Positions 9,030 through 18,685 are shown, counted from the stretch's first letter. The stretch: 64,000 nucleotides of DNA from Rhizobiales bacterium GAS188 (GCA_900104855.1 FNSS01000001.1:2852001-2916000); one strand, 5' to 3'. Notes: a model not told the origin generated them from the letters alone. Made by a program: numbers and translations.

Positions 9030-9998
9030 TCAGGCGGCCGCGTCGTCCCGCAGCGCTCTCGGCAGCGGGAAGAACACGCTTTCATCGACCGCCGACAGCG
9101 TCTCGACCTTGACGTCGTGGCGTTCCGCGAAGGCCTGGATGATCTCATCGACGAGGATCTCGGGCGCCGAGGCACCGGCCGTGATGCCGAGCCTCTTGAC
9201 GTCGGCGAATTCGCGCCAGTCGATATCGTCGGCGCGCAGCACCAGCCTCGCGATCTTGCACCCGGCGCGCTCGGCGACTTCGCGCAGCCGCTGCGAATTC
9301 GAGGAATTGGACGAGCCGACCACGAGGAGTGCATCCACCATCGGGGCGACGCGCTTCACGGCTTCCTGGCGATTGGTGGTGGCGTAGCAGATATCTTCCT
9401 TATGCGGGCCGGCGATCCCGGGAAAGCGACGCTTGAGGGCCGCGACGATCTCTGCCGTATCGTCGACCGAGAGCGTCGTCTGCGTCACATAAGCGAGGTT
9501 CTGCGGGTCGGCGGGGGCGACGCGCTCGACATCGGCCAGGGTCTCGACCAGCGTGATGGCGCCTTTCGGCAATTGCCCCATCGTGCCGACCACTTCCGGA
9601 TGCCCCGCATGACCGATCAGGACGATGCCGCGGCCGCGCTTGTGATGAACCTCGGCTTCGCGATGCACCTTGGTGACCAGGGGGCAGGTGGCATCGATGG
9701 CGAACAGGGCCCGACCCGCGGCCTCCTCCGGCACGGATTTCGGCACGCCATGCGCCGAGAAGATCACCGGCGCCGAGGTCGGCGGGATCTCGGAGAGATC
9801 GTCGACGAAGATCGCCCCTTTGCGCTTCAAGCTCTCGACCACGAAGCGATTATGCACGATCTCATGGCGCACATAGACCGGCGGTCCATAAAGCGACAGC
9901 GCCTGCTCGACGGCATCGATCGCCCGCACCACGCCGGCGCAGAAGCCGCGGGGCGCGCAAAGCAGGATATCAAGGCGGGGCCGTTCGGCGGCAGTCAT
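9030..9998 (-). CDS. ispH: 4-hydroxy-3-methylbut-2-enyl diphosphate reductase
   Basis: IspH catalyses the last step of the MEP isoprenoid pathway using a [4Fe-4S] cluster. The three cluster cysteines are visible: in [14 protein letters not shown] near the N-terminus, in [14 protein letters not shown], and in the C-terminal third ([13 protein letters not shown]). The [10 protein letters not shown] substrate loop is also present. The ATG at 9998 is chosen because the protein then starts just before [13 protein letters not shown] and is 322 residues, the usual family length. The frame stays open to a TTG at 10055, which has no better support. It is the first gene of the ispH-thrB-rnhA-ispA run. 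Confidence 0.93.
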   Translation of the reverse strand: MTAAERPRLDILLCAPRGFCAGVVRAIDAVEQALSLYGPPVYVRHEIVHNRFVVESLKRKGAIFVDDLSEIPPTSAPVIFSAHGVPKSVPEEAAGRALFAIDATCPLVTKVHREAEVHHKRGRGIVLIGHAGHPEVVGTMGQLPKGAITLVETLADVERVAPADPQNLAYVTQTTLSVDDTAEIVAALKRRFPGIAGPHKEDICYATTNRQEAVKRVAPMVDALLVVGSSNSSNSQRLREVAERAGCKIARLVLRADDIDWREFADVKRLGITAGASAPEILVDEIIQAFAERHDVKVETLSAVDESVFFPLPRALRDDAAA

Positions 9999-10264
9999 AG
10001 CGAGGGTTCCGGCAATGGCCGGCCGACTGGTGATGAGCTGCGCAGCGCCTGTCAAGGGCCGTGGCGTCGCATGAGCGACGGCAATTGCTGTCGAAGCCGT
10101 GATCTCGCGCCCGATCGGGAGCTCGGCGACGGATCGACTCCCCGGGCACGATGATGCGGCTTCACGCTGGCCCGGCTCTCGGCTAAAGAGGCGCGACCCA
10201 GACCAACCAACCGGATCCGACCCTCTGCAGCATGCCGCATGCGAGGATGATCGAGGACGCCCGC

Positions 10265-11698
10265 ATGACCGGCGCTGACGCAGACGCCATCGAAGCCGAA
10301 GGAAACAGCGCCGTGGCCGGAGCTGCGGTCAAATACGCGCCGTCGCCTGCCGCAGAGCCCGGCCGCTCGCAAGCGCGTTTCACGCAAGGCTCGACGATGC
10401 GCCATGTGCTGGCCATGTCGCTCGCGAGCGGTGTCGGGCTCATCGCCATCTTCCTCGTCGATTTCCTGTCGCTGATGTATGTGTCCTGGCTCGGCTCGAC
10501 CGAGAAGACCGCGGCGGTCAATTTCGCGAGCGTCGTGCTGTTCTTCCTGATGTCGTTCAACATCGCGCTGATGATCGCCATCTCGGCGCTGGCGTCGCGG
10601 GCGCTCGGGGCCGGAGACCGGGCGCAGGCGCGCCATTTCGCAGGATCGGGCGTGGTGCTCGGGGCGCTGATCGGCCTCGCGCTCACCATTGCCATCATGC
10701 CGTTCACCGACCTGATCCTCGCCGTCCTCGGCGCCAAGGGGGAGACGGCGAATATCGCGCATGGCTATCTGCTGATCGTGCTCGCCAGCAATCCGCTGCT
10801 TGCCGTCGGCATGGCCTATTCGGCGGTGCTGCGCGCTTCGGGCGATGCGCGGCGCGCCATGTGGGTGACCTTGTCGGGGGGCATCGCCACCGCCATCCTC
10901 GACCCGATCCTGATCTTCGGCTTCGGTCTCGACGTGACGGGGGCGGCGATCTCCGTTGTGTTGTCGCGGGTGATCTACGTCGCGGTCGGCTATCAGGGAG
11001 CGGTGGCCAGGCATGGCCTCGTGGCGCGCCCGAACCTCGCCGCGCTCATGCGCGATGCCGGCCCGCTCGCCCGCGTCACCCTGCCCGCCATGCTGACCAA
11101 TCTCGCGACGCCGGCCACCAATGCGGTGCTGACGCATTTCATGGCCAATTACGGGGTCGCGGCCGTGGCGGCGAGCGGCGTGATCGACCGCGTCGTGCCT
11201 CTCGCCTTCGGCGGGCTGTTCGCGCTCTCCAGCTCGATCGGCCCGGTGCTGGGGCAGAATTGGGGAGCGCGCCTGTTCCCGCGAATGCATCGCGTGCTGA
11301 ACGACGCGCTCATCTGCACGCTCGTCTATGTGGCGGCCATGTGGGTGCTGCTCGTGCTGATGCGCGAGGGCATCGTGGCGACCTTTCATTTCAGCGGGCA
11401 GGCCGCCGAGCTCACGCGCTTCTTCTGCCTGGTGAGCGGCCCGGGCTGGGCCGGGATCGGCCTGTTGTTTTGCGCCAACGCCGCCTTCAACAATCTCGGC
11501 TTTCCGCTGCGCGCCACCGCGATCAATTGGGGTCGCGCCACGCTCGGCACCGTGCCCTTCGCGCTGATCGGGGCCCACTATGCGGGGCCGCTCGGCGTGA
11601 TCGCCGCAACTTTGGCGGCGGGCTCGCTGTTCGGCATCGGCGCCTTCATCATGGCGCATGGCGCGGTGCGGACGCTGGCGAAGCGCGACGCGGGCTGA
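10265..11698 (+). CDS. MATE family efflux transporter
   Basis: This 477-residue protein has about twelve hydrophobic helices in two similar halves, typical of the MatE (NorM/DinF) sodium- or proton-coupled multidrug exporters. Examples are the first helix [19 protein letters not shown] and the paired segments [19 protein letters not shown] and [17 protein letters not shown]. The ATG at 10265 has GAGGA about nine bases upstream. An ATG at 10232 in the same frame lacks such a site. The roughly 45-residue N-terminal tail is hydrophilic. The substrate is unknown. Confidence 0.88.
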   Translation: MTGADADAIEAEGNSAVAGAAVKYAPSPAAEPGRSQARFTQGSTMRHVLAMSLASGVGLIAIFLVDFLSLMYVSWLGSTEKTAAVNFASVVLFFLMSFNIALMIAISALASRALGAGDRAQARHFAGSGVVLGALIGLALTIAIMPFTDLILAVLGAKGETANIAHGYLLIVLASNPLLAVGMAYSAVLRASGDARRAMWVTLSGGIATAILDPILIFGFGLDVTGAAISVVLSRVIYVAVGYQGAVARHGLVARPNLAALMRDAGPLARVTLPAMLTNLATPATNAVLTHFMANYGVAAVAASGVIDRVVPLAFGGLFALSSSIGPVLGQNWGARLFPRMHRVLNDALICTLVYVAAMWVLLVLMREGIVATFHFSGQAAELTRFFCLVSGPGWAGIGLLFCANAAFNNLGFPLRATAINWGRATLGTVPFALIGAHYAGPLGVIAATLAAGSLFGIGAFIMAHGAVRTLAKRDAG

Positions 11699-11711
11699 GG
11701 CCGGCGCAGCT

Positions 11712-11739
11712 CCTTCTCCCGCTCTTGGGCGGGAGAAGG
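11712..11739. terminator. Perfect hairpin between convergent genes
   Basis: CCTTCTCCCGC and GCGGGAGAAGG form an 11-bp perfect stem with a six-base loop. It lies in the 53-bp space between the MATE gene and the convergent FeeM-like gene, so it could end transcription from both sides. The same stem sequence recurs at 55.0-55.2 kb and, shortened, at 18.4 kb, so it is also a dispersed repeat. A T-run typical of intrinsic terminators is not obvious. Confidence 0.5.
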
Positions 11740-11751
11740 TGAGCGCTCGCT

Positions 11752-12474
11752 TCAGGCGCTCACTTCCATATGCGGCTCGAGCACGCCGCGACGCGACGGC
11801 TCGCCACGCTCGAACAGCATCCGGCGCTCGAAATAGGTGGAGCGGAAGAACGGGTAGCGCTGATGCACCTTCTCCTTGGCGGCGACGTATTCGAGGCCCA
11901 TCAGCGAGATCGGCTTCTTCAGGCTCGGATAGTCGCGAGCTTCCGACATCGCCTTGTGGCCGAACATGCGCTTGTAGAAGGCCTGATGCTCCACCCTGAC
12001 GGTCGCCAGCACCCAGTCGGTGTTGAAATATTCGCAGGCCATCCAGCCCAGCCGTACCGTCGCATAGGAGATCTTGGGGACGGTGCGGGCAATCACCGGC
12101 TCGACCACGAAACGGGTCGGATCGATGATCGTCTTGCCGGCTTCGATCTCGGGGAGGAGGATATCGCTGAACACGCCAAGAGCGGGCATCTCAGGCGAGT
12201 CGGGCCTGGAGATATTGAGCCGGATCGAGCTCGCGAGCTCCCCCTCGTAATAGACGCCGAATACATAGGCGTTGTCGACGGTGTCGAAATGGTCGGAGAA
12301 GCTGCGCGAGAGGCTAGGCTCGATGGCGCCCTCCTGCCGATAGGCGTCGTAGCGCAGCCGGTAGATCTCTTCTCTCTCTTCGGGAGTGTCGGCGCGCCGG
12401 TAATCGACCTTTTCGACGAGCTCGAGCACGCTATCGGCAAAACTCGGAGTGGGCATGACAGCCAACGCACCCAT
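11752..12474 (-). CDS. FeeM/LuxI-like N-acyltransferase (N-acyl amino acid synthase domain)
   Basis: The 240-residue protein shows the GNAT-type autoinducer-synthase/FeeM layout: a YRLRYDAYRQEGAIE segment near residue 40, a DTVDNAYVFGVYYEGELASS strand pair, an SSIRLNI strand, and TRFVVEP in the position of the conserved catalytic region. FeeM proteins join long-chain acyl groups from acyl-ACP to amino acids, and LuxI enzymes make acyl-homoserine lactones. Which product this enzyme makes is not decidable here. The ATG at 12474 has GGAG seven bases upstream, whereas a GTG at 12480 is too close to it. No luxR-like or acyl-carrier gene is adjacent. It stands alone beside the flagellar locus, with CtrA-like half sites in front of it. 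Confidence 0.65.
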   Translation of the reverse strand: MGALAVMPTPSFADSVLELVEKVDYRRADTPEEREEIYRLRYDAYRQEGAIEPSLSRSFSDHFDTVDNAYVFGVYYEGELASSIRLNISRPDSPEMPALGVFSDILLPEIEAGKTIIDPTRFVVEPVIARTVPKISYATVRLGWMACEYFNTDWVLATVRVEHQAFYKRMFGHKAMSEARDYPSLKKPISLMGLEYVAAKEKVHQRYPFFRSTYFERRMLFERGEPSRRGVLEPHMEVSA

Positions 12475-12517
12475 CGACACTCTCCAGTCGCGACCCGCCC
12501 CCCGGGCGGCTCGAAAG

Positions 12518-12562
12518 TTAACATTTTGTTACATGAAGTAAAGAGTTTTAACCTCATTTTAG
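12518..12562 (-). promoter_or_regulatory. Two near-consensus CtrA boxes upstream of the FeeM-like gene
   Basis: TTAA-N7-TTAC lies at 12518-12532 and TTAA-N7-TTAG at 12548-12562, each one base short of the CtrA consensus TTAA-N7-TTAA. They lie about 45-90 bp before the ATG at 12474 in an AT-rich stretch that contrasts with the surrounding GC-rich DNA. A further pair of TTAA tetramers at 12573 and 12586 has nine-base spacing and does not fit. CtrA control is an inference from motif and position only. Confidence 0.35.
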
Positions 12563-12695
12563 CGGTGATTGGTTAATACGCATGGTTAAGGCGGGAGGGT
12601 GGTCTTGTGGGGGCTTCACAGTGGCCGCGACGCTCCAATTGTGTATAGCCGGCTCGAGGGAGAGGCGGCGCTCGAGGCCTGCGACACTACGCCGC

Positions 12696-13145
12696 TCATG
12701 AGCCGACGAAACCTTCCGCATCGGCGAAGGAACCGAAGCGGCGCACGCCGAGCAGGGTCTCGACCTCGACGCTGCCATCGGCGTAGCGCACGAAGGGCCG
12801 GTCCCTGATCCAGCCGCGCTCGACGACGGCATCGGGATCGACGCGGGCGGAGCTCGGTGGTGCAGGCGCCGGCTGCGCCTTGGCGGCGGCGGCACGTTGC
12901 AGCACCGCCTCGAAGAATTGCCGCAAGGTGCCCACGCCTGCCCGCAGAGCTCCGAGGATCGCGAAGCCGAAGCCGCTCATGATCAGGCTTTGCGCCACGT
13001 CGATCCTGCCGGGGTCCACCTCGATGGGCAGAGGCCGCCCCATGGCGCTCGAGGCGACGAGCGAGAGCTGGCCGCCGAACAGCAGGAGGATCCAGCCGAG
13101 CAGCACCAGCAGGAGGCCGACGAAGGTCATGCGGTTGGTCGCCAC
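12696..13145 (-). CDS. Conserved hypothetical membrane protein
   Basis: This protein of up to 149 residues has two predicted membrane helices (residues about 6-31, GLLLVLLGWILLLFGG, and about 50-73, LIMSGFGFAILGALRAGV), a proline/alanine linker and a small soluble C-terminal domain (VRYADGSVEVETLLGVRRFG). The start is uncertain: GTG at 13145 or ATG at 13130, neither with a strong ribosome site. No family is recognised with confidence. It follows the flagellar run on the same strand after a 104-bp gap and may or may not be part of it. Confidence 0.65.
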   Translation of the reverse strand: MATNRMTFVGLLLVLLGWILLLFGGQLSLVASSAMGRPLPIEVDPGRIDVAQSLIMSGFGFAILGALRAGVGTLRQFFEAVLQRAAAAKAQPAPAPPSSARVDPDAVVERGWIRDRPFVRYADGSVEVETLLGVRRFGSFADAEGFVGS

Positions 13146-13249
13146 AGCCGGCGCGCCCTATAGGCGGGCTGTCGCGGGTCCGCCGGGGAAACCGGCATCG
13201 CCTGCGCAATGAGAATGCGGAGAATGCGGAAAGGGCATGATGGGGACGA

Positions 13250-13702
13250 TCATCTCTTCATGTCGTCCTTGGACACATAGTTGAATTCCTGCACCAGCAC
13301 GTCCTTGACGAGATCCAGTTTCAGCCGGTCATTCGTCTTCTGGACGAGCGTCTTCGTCAGTTTCGTGATGTCATACCTTTCGAGATGCCTGAAATCCAGC
13401 TTGTCATCCGAGTAAAGCTGGCGAAACGCCTCGTCGAGGAGGAAGATCTCGGGCGGAATGGGCAGCCTCTTCAAGGTCGAGGATTGAGCCGTGAAGTTGA
13501 ATTGCGCCACGATATAGCCTTGGACCACGCCCTCGGCGATCATCGGCACGTTGATGGGCTTGGTCTTCTTGAATTCGAGGCCGGAGAAACTCTCCTCATG
13601 GGCCAGCGCAGTGCCCTGGCCGGCCCGCCAGTAGGTGGTGACGTAACTGGCGAGCAGAGTGATGGCGCAGGCCCATAATCCGCTCAGGACGAGCTTCAGC
13701 AC
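13250..13702 (-). CDS. Flagellar-locus hypothetical protein with N-terminal membrane anchor
   Basis: This 150-residue protein has one N-terminal hydrophobic helix (LVLSGLWACAITLLASYV) and a soluble, probably periplasmic, remainder (KPINVPMIAEGVVQGYIVAQFNF... is the central part, quoted here only in name; key residues lie between 46 and 70). The topology and small size resemble FliL, but sequence similarity to FliL is not clear to me. It begins with GTG two bases after the stop of the FlgN-like gene, so it is the likely last gene of the ftcR-to-fliR flagellar transcription unit. Confidence 0.7.
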   Translation of the reverse strand: MLKLVLSGLWACAITLLASYVTTYWRAGQGTALAHEESFSGLEFKKTKPINVPMIAEGVVQGYIVAQFNFTAQSSTLKRLPIPPEIFLLDEAFRQLYSDDKLDFRHLERYDITKLTKTLVQKTNDRLKLDLVKDVLVQEFNYVSKDDMKR

Positions 13703-13704
13703 GA

Positions 13705-14193
13705 TTACCGGCTTTTGGTGCTGACGGAGGCCGAGTAAGTGCCGTCGGACTCGGCGTCCTGGATGGCGCGGGCGATGATCGAGGTGACTTCCTGGGCAGC
13801 GCGAAGATGCATGCGCAGCATCGAGAGGTTGTTGTCGAGCTTGGCGCGCAGCTCGGTGAGTCGCTCCGGCACCCTATCGTCCCGCACCCTCTCGCCGAGG
13901 CCGCGCATGGCGCGCGACAATTCGAGCAGGCCCTGGCTCTTGCGACGATTGAACTCGCGCAGATCCATCGGCTTGAGGCTGCGCAGCTCCAGCGTCTCCT
14001 GGTCGATCAACTGCTCGAGCCGATCGATGGTGACGAGGAAGGCCGACAGCGCCGGCGCCGGCGGTTCGGAGGAAGGCTGCCGCGCGCCGACGAGCGACAA
14101 GGCCACGGGATAGGGCGGCGAGGCGCCCGGAAAGCCGTCCTCGATTGTCATCATTGGCGGTTCGGCGGTCGTTATAGCGGGCTCACGCAGCAT
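13705..14193 (-). CDS. FlgN-like flagellar chaperone candidate
   Basis: This 162-residue, mostly helical protein has heptad-like stretches (FLVTIDRLEQLIDQETLEL, then LLELSRAMRGLGER and LRAKLDNNLSMLRMHLRAAQ), as in FlgN, the cytoplasmic export chaperone for hook-filament junction proteins FlgK and FlgL. The motif LKPMDLREFNRRKSQGLLEL is the type found in alphaproteobacterial FlgN-like proteins. It starts three bases after the cheL stop. The flgK/flgL genes in the same unit support the call. Sequence similarity alone is weak, so the function is an inference. Confidence 0.5.
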   Translation of the reverse strand: MLREPAITTAEPPMMTIEDGFPGASPPYPVALSLVGARQPSSEPPAPALSAFLVTIDRLEQLIDQETLELRSLKPMDLREFNRRKSQGLLELSRAMRGLGERVRDDRVPERLTELRAKLDNNLSMLRMHLRAAQEVTSIIARAIQDAESDGTYSASVSTKSR

Positions 14194-14196
14194 GGC

Positions 14197-14892
14197 TCAA
14201 GGTATCTGTGTTGCGGGTGCGGAGACATCACCCTTGGGGTTGATATTTTTGGGGTTGAGATTTCTGGGGCTGATATCGAGAGGCGCGATCTCGGCCGTGC
14301 GGGGTGCGACCGAGGGCGGCGGCTGGTCGGAATGGGCCGCCAAGGGCGCCATGAGGGCGAGATTGCTCTGCAGGCCCAGATTGCTCTTGAGACCCAAGGG
14401 GGCGCGATCGAGGCCGGCCGAAGCAGCAGCCCCGGGATGCGCCTTGGACACCTGGGCCGCGATGCCGATGCCGCCGGCCCTGGCGATCTGCTTGCCGAGC
14501 TGCTCGGCGAGGATCGACTTCCACATCTCGCCGGCCGTCCCATGGCCGAAAATGCCCTCGGCATCCTTGGGCAGCATGTTCTGGACGAAGGTCTGCAGCA
14601 CCAGGGCCTCGAAATCCCGATAGGGCTTCATCTCCGGGCCGGAAAGTGCGGGCGACCTCTCCATTTGCGCCCCCTTCGGCCCGAAATCCGACTGCAGGCC
14701 GATGAGGCCGGGCGTCGAGATCACGGCCGGGCGCGACGCCAGGGAGGGATCGAGGCCGTCGACGAGGCTCGTGAAGTTGTTGCCGTCATCGTCGACGGCG
14801 CCCGTCAGCTTCAGCGCTGCCGCCTGCAGCTTGAGGGGGTCTGCGGCCCTGGCCACGTCGAGCACGATATCTGAGGGTGGGTTGATGGCCAA
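14197..14892 (-). CDS. cheL: Rod-binding protein, FlgJ N-terminal type (CheL)
   Basis: This 231-residue protein contains the FlgJ-N rod-binding region at about residues 88-145: DFEALVLQTFVQNMLPKDA followed by GHGTAGEMWKSILAEQLGKQ. It lacks the C-terminal muramidase domain of enterobacterial FlgJ, as in rhizobial CheL proteins. It would cap or guide rod assembly in the periplasm. The start is TTG at 14892 with a GGGAT element eight bases before it. The C-terminal 90 residues are proline-, serine- and alanine-rich and look disordered. Confidence 0.68.
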   Translation of the reverse strand: MAINPPSDIVLDVARAADPLKLQAAALKLTGAVDDDGNNFTSLVDGLDPSLASRPAVISTPGLIGLQSDFGPKGAQMERSPALSGPEMKPYRDFEALVLQTFVQNMLPKDAEGIFGHGTAGEMWKSILAEQLGKQIARAGGIGIAAQVSKAHPGAAASAGLDRAPLGLKSNLGLQSNLALMAPLAAHSDQPPPSVAPRTAEIAPLDISPRNLNPKNINPKGDVSAPATQIP

Positions 14893-14954
14893 ATGACGGA
14901 TCCCATTGGCACAAGCTGCCGATCAGAATGTGCGGCCACTGTGGAAGATTAAGC

Positions 14955-15446
14955 TTACCGGAGGCTTGCGCGCCGACTTTGCGGCGCACCGTCACCTGCA
15001 TCTTCCGGCGTGGGCCCGTCGTCTCGAACGGGGCCGACCGCAAGCGATCGCCCGCTTTCCGGCGTCCCTTGCGACACGAGGTGGTCGATCAACTCGGCGA
15101 GCTCCTTCTTGTCGAGCGCTGCCTGGTATTCGCGATCGAGCGAGCCGGCGATTCGCTCGGCACGCTTCAGGCGGCCCGTCTCCTCGCGCAGATGCTTGGC
15201 CTGCACCTCCTTGGCCCGCTCGACCTTGGCGAGGTCCTTGGAGAGGGAAGTGACGCGGCGCGCCATCGCCTCGATGAACAGGCCATGCAGCGCCTGGTCT
15301 TCATTGAGGGCGCCGACGAGCTCGCGCCGCGAGGTGTGCAGGCCCGCCTCGCGACGCGCGAGGTCGGCGAGCTTGCCCTCGGCCAGGCGCCGCAATTGCT
15401 CCTGGACAGCGATGACGCGCTTGATCGATTGCAGTCGCTTTTGCAT
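14955..15446 (-). CDS. FliJ-like coiled-coil flagellar export protein
   Basis: This 163-residue, strongly charged protein is predicted to be almost all coiled coil (RLQSIKRVIAVQEQLRRLAE at residues 3-22, later LREETGRLKRAERIAGSLDR). Size, coiled-coil content and position just after fliR fit FliJ, the stalk protein that activates the FliI export ATPase ring. The FliJ family diverges strongly in alphaproteobacteria, so the assignment rests mainly on architecture and neighbourhood. The ATG at 15446 begins nine bases beyond the fliR stop and is the only sensible start. The longer frame upstream is fliR in another phase. Confidence 0.6.
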   Translation of the reverse strand: MQKRLQSIKRVIAVQEQLRRLAEGKLADLARREAGLHTSRRELVGALNEDQALHGLFIEAMARRVTSLSKDLAKVERAKEVQAKHLREETGRLKRAERIAGSLDREYQAALDKKELAELIDHLVSQGTPESGRSLAVGPVRDDGPTPEDAGDGAPQSRRASLR

Positions 15447-15454
15447 CGCCGCCG

Positions 15455-16210
15455 CTAACCCGTCGCCAGCCAGGCGGCGAAGCCCGCCATGAACAATTGG
15501 AAGAATTGCTTGCTGACGAAATAGAACAGGAAGAGACCGCCCGCGACGACAAACGGCATCGAGATGAAATAGACGGGGATTTGCGGCGTCAGCTTGTTGG
15601 CGAGGCCGATCGCCAGGTTGATGACGATGCCGAAAATGATGAAGGGGCTCGAGATCCGCAAGGTCAGGTTGAAGGTCTTCGCCACGATATCGGCAAGCTG
15701 GATGAGACCTGATTGCGCGGTAAAGCCGTCGGCGACCGGCAAGGCCGTATAGGAATCGGCGAGCCCGCGCAGCACTTCCCAATGCTGGTCGGTGGCGAAG
15801 AACAGCATGGTGGCGGCGAGCGTGATGAAGGAGACGAGCGGCGGCGTGAAGTCCGAGTTCTCGATCCCGGCGGCGAGCGCATTGCCGAGCCCGATCGCCA
15901 TCGCGCTCGCGGTCCCCATGGTCTCGAGCGCCAGGAAGAAGAAGCGGCCGAGGAGGCCGATCACGACCCCGATCAAGCTCTCGGAGAGCACGACGCGCGC
16001 GATGGTGACCGGCGAGTCGTCGGGCAGGCTGGGCTCGACCTTGGCGAGGAGGATCGGCGCCAACGTCAAGGTCACGGCAAACGCCAGGAACAGCCGGGCC
16101 TGCACGGGCACGCGGTCGCTGGAGAAGCCCGGCATCAGCATCAGGCAACCGCCGATGCGGCAGAACAGCACGAAGGTCGTCAGGATGGTGGTCGACCCGA
16201 TCGACGTCAC
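15455..16210 (-). CDS. fliR: Flagellar export gate protein FliR
   Basis: This 251-residue membrane protein has the FliR N-terminus ([19 protein letters not shown] followed by [19 protein letters not shown]) and about six hydrophobic segments including the conserved [19 protein letters not shown] region. FliR forms the export gate with FliP and FliQ. It begins with GTG and overlaps the flhA stop by four bases, so the two are coupled. fliP is not in the window. Confidence 0.93.
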   Translation of the reverse strand: MTSIGSTTILTTFVLFCRIGGCLMLMPGFSSDRVPVQARLFLAFAVTLTLAPILLAKVEPSLPDDSPVTIARVVLSESLIGVVIGLLGRFFFLALETMGTASAMAIGLGNALAAGIENSDFTPPLVSFITLAATMLFFATDQHWEVLRGLADSYTALPVADGFTAQSGLIQLADIVAKTFNLTLRISSPFIIFGIVINLAIGLANKLTPQIPVYFISMPFVVAGGLFLFYFVSKQFFQLFMAGFAAWLATG

Positions 16211-18300
16211 GAAATCGTGCCCAGGGGCTTGATCTCGACGCCGCGCGCGATCTCGAGATGCGACAGAACCGGCAAGGTGGTGAACAGGCGCTCGATGATC
16301 ATGCGCACATAGGCGCGCGAATCCGGTGCCGCGACGAGCACGAAGGCATGGCCCTGATCCATGCGCTCGCGCACGGCGGCCGAGGCCTCGGCGCCGAATT
16401 GCTCCACCTGGCGCGGGTCGATGTCGAACTCGACATCGCCCTTGGCGTCGCGCTTGATCGCCTGATGGAAGGCGAGGTCCCAGCGATTGCCGAGGCGCAG
16501 CACCTTGAGCACACCGTTATCGGCGAGATCGCCGCAGATCTGGGGGGCGATGCGCATGCGCACATGCTCGGCCACCTGCTCGGCGCGTCGCACATGCGGC
16601 GCGATCTCGGCGATCGCCTCCAGGATCAGATGCAGATTGCGGATCGAGACGCGCTCGGCGAGCAGGAGCTTGAGCACGGCCTGCAGGCCCGAATAGGAAA
16701 TCTGCGAGGGGCACATATCGTCGATGAGGCGCTTATATTCGGGCTCGAGCCGGTCGAGCAGGGCGCGCATATCCTTGTAGGAGAGGAGCTGGGCGAGGTT
16801 CGAGCGGATGACCTCGGAGAGATGGGTGAGCAAGGCCGACATGTTGTCGACGACGTTGAAGCCGTCACGCTTCACTTCGTTGGCGAAGGTCTCGGCGATC
16901 CACATCGCTTTCATCCCGAAAGCGGGCTCGCGCACCTCGTCGCCCGGCACGTCGGGCTTGCGCCCGTCGCCAGTGATGACCAGGAGCTGGCCGAGGCGGA
17001 TCTCCTGGGCGGCGACGATCGTGCCGTGGATCTTCACCTGGTAACTCTTCGGCGGGACCGAGAGGCTGTCGGAGAGCTTGATCTCGGGGACCACGAAGCC
17101 GTATTGGCGCGCGAATTTGCGCCGCATCTTGGCGACGCGGTGGGCGAGCTCGCCATGCGAGGCGAGCACCCTGGTGGCGAGCTGCTTGCCGAGGACGAGC
17201 TCGACCTCGATCGTGCGCAACTGCTCCTTGAGCGATTCCCTTTGCTCCTTCTGCGCCTTCTGCTCGGCATCCGCCACCTTGACGGCCTCGGCGGCGCGCT
17301 GGTCGGCGAGGCGCTTGGGAATGGCGTAGCCGATGAAGGCCATCAGGCCGCCGAGGAGCGCGAAAGGCACGAGCGGCAGGCCAGGCACGAGCGCCAGGAG
17401 GAACATCAGGAAGGCGGCCACGAACAGGGCGCGCGGATAGTTGCCGAGCTGGCCCAGCACCGCTTCGTTGGCCGAGCCGCGCGTGCCGCCCTTGGACACC
17501 AGGAGGCCCGCGGCGAGCGAGACGATCAGCGCCGGCACTTGCGAGACGAGGCCGTCGCCGACCGACAATTTGGTGAAGACATCGGCCGCGCTGGAAAGCA
17601 GCATGCCGTGGCGCGTGACGCCGATGATGATGCCGCCGAAGATATTGACCGCTAGGATGATGATGCCGGCGATGGCGTCGCCGCGCACGAATTTCGAGGC
17701 GCCGTCCATCGAGCCGAAGAAGGCGCTTTCCTCCTCGAGCTCGCGGCGGCGGCGCTGCGCCTCCTTGTCGTTGATCAGGCCGGCATTGAGATCGGCATCG
17801 ATGGCCATCTGCTTGCCCGGTATGGCGTCGAGGGTGAAGCGGGCGCCGACCTCGGCGATACGGGTCGCGCCTTTGGTGATCACCAGGAAGTTGACGGTGA
17901 TCAGGATCATGAAGACGATGATGCCGATCACGAAATCGCCGCTCATGACGAGCTTCGAGAAACCGCCGATGATGTAGCCGGCGGCCGTCACCCCCTCGGC
18001 CCCGTTCGACAAGATCACCCGCGTGGTCGCGATGTTGAGCGCCAGCCGCAGCATGGTGGCGACCAGCAGCACGGTCGGAAAGGCGGAGAAGTCGAGCGGC
18101 TTCTCGATCCACAGCGACACCATCAGGATCAGCACCGACAAGGCGATCGACAGCGCCAGGCCGATGTCGATCATGAAGGCCGGTATCGGCAGGAAGAAGA
18201 TGGAGAGGATGAAGACGATGCCGACCGCGAAGGCGATGTCGCGCGAGCTCTTCGCTTCGACGGGGGCGAGAACGCCGCCCGATACGAGTGTTTGCGCCAT
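16207..18300 (-). CDS. flhA: Flagellar export gate protein FlhA
   Basis: This 697-residue FlhA has an N-terminal half with about eight helices and the highly conserved FHIPEP-region residues ([20 protein letters not shown] cut to its core, then [21 protein letters not shown]), followed by the soluble ring-forming C-terminal domain ([39 protein letters not shown]). It forms the nonameric ring that receives export substrates. The ATG at 18300 has GGGGAT six bases upstream and is preferred over a TTG one codon earlier. Confidence 0.97.
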   Translation of the reverse strand: MAQTLVSGGVLAPVEAKSSRDIAFAVGIVFILSIFFLPIPAFMIDIGLALSIALSVLILMVSLWIEKPLDFSAFPTVLLVATMLRLALNIATTRVILSNGAEGVTAAGYIIGGFSKLVMSGDFVIGIIVFMILITVNFLVITKGATRIAEVGARFTLDAIPGKQMAIDADLNAGLINDKEAQRRRRELEEESAFFGSMDGASKFVRGDAIAGIIILAVNIFGGIIIGVTRHGMLLSSAADVFTKLSVGDGLVSQVPALIVSLAAGLLVSKGGTRGSANEAVLGQLGNYPRALFVAAFLMFLLALVPGLPLVPFALLGGLMAFIGYAIPKRLADQRAAEAVKVADAEQKAQKEQRESLKEQLRTIEVELVLGKQLATRVLASHGELAHRVAKMRRKFARQYGFVVPEIKLSDSLSVPPKSYQVKIHGTIVAAQEIRLGQLLVITGDGRKPDVPGDEVREPAFGMKAMWIAETFANEVKRDGFNVVDNMSALLTHLSEVIRSNLAQLLSYKDMRALLDRLEPEYKRLIDDMCPSQISYSGLQAVLKLLLAERVSIRNLHLILEAIAEIAPHVRRAEQVAEHVRMRIAPQICGDLADNGVLKVLRLGNRWDLAFHQAIKRDAKGDVEFDIDPRQVEQFGAEASAAVRERMDQGHAFVLVAAPDSRAYVRMIIERLFTTLPVLSHLEIARGVEIKPLGTIS

Positions 18301-18377
18301 CAATGATCCCCGGCTCGACTCTGCGGACGACCTTGACGGGCGAAGCTTGTGTCAGGATGTCGGGGCGGAGTGCCTCT

Positions 18378-18397
18378 TTCTCCCGCTTGCGGGAGAA
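18378..18397. repeat. Short hairpin between fliQ and flhA
   Basis: TTCTCCCG and CGGGAGAA form a perfect 8-bp stem with a CTTG loop. It is a shortened member of the same hairpin family seen at 11.7 kb and 55.0 kb. It lies in the 113-bp gap inside the flagellar run and could attenuate or stabilise the message between fliQ and flhA. Confidence 0.5.
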
Positions 18398-18416
18398 GGG
18401 AAGCGATCGAGGCCCC

Positions 18417-18683
18417 TCAGAAGCTCTTCTCGATGCGCGAATAGACGCGCTCGGTGAAGGAGTAGATCTGCGCCCCAATGAAGGTCGCCGACAGGCTGAG
18501 CACGACGAAGATCGCGATGATCTTCGGCACGAAGGTGAGGGTCATCTCCTGGATCTGCGTCAGGGCCTGGAGCAGCGCGATGATGATGCCGACCACCATC
18601 GCGGCGCCGACCGCGGGGCCCGAGGCGATGATGATGGTCCAGATCGCCCCGTGGATGATGTCGAGGGCGTCGGCCTCGTTCAT
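18417..18683 (-). CDS. fliQ: Flagellar export gate protein FliQ
   Basis: This 88-residue protein has two hydrophobic helices separated by a short loop (VGAAMVVGIIIALLQALTQI then QEMTLTFVPKIIAIFVVLSL), the FliQ pattern, including the conserved ALTQIQEMTLTFVPK turn. It is a small subunit of the FliPQR export gate. It starts two bases after the flgD stop on the same strand. Confidence 0.95.
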   Translation of the reverse strand: MNEADALDIIHGAIWTIIIASGPAVGAAMVVGIIIALLQALTQIQEMTLTFVPKIIAIFVVLSLSATFIGAQIYSFTERVYSRIEKSF

Positions 18684-18685
18684 CG

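Noticed and set aside
10056-10264. Possible small gene between ispH and the MATE gene
   Set aside because: Short frames here lack a ribosome site and recognisable sequence; the region is more likely the divergent promoter space.
12573-12589. Third CtrA box near the FeeM-like gene
   Set aside because: The two TTAA tetramers are nine bases apart, not seven, so they do not fit the CtrA spacing.
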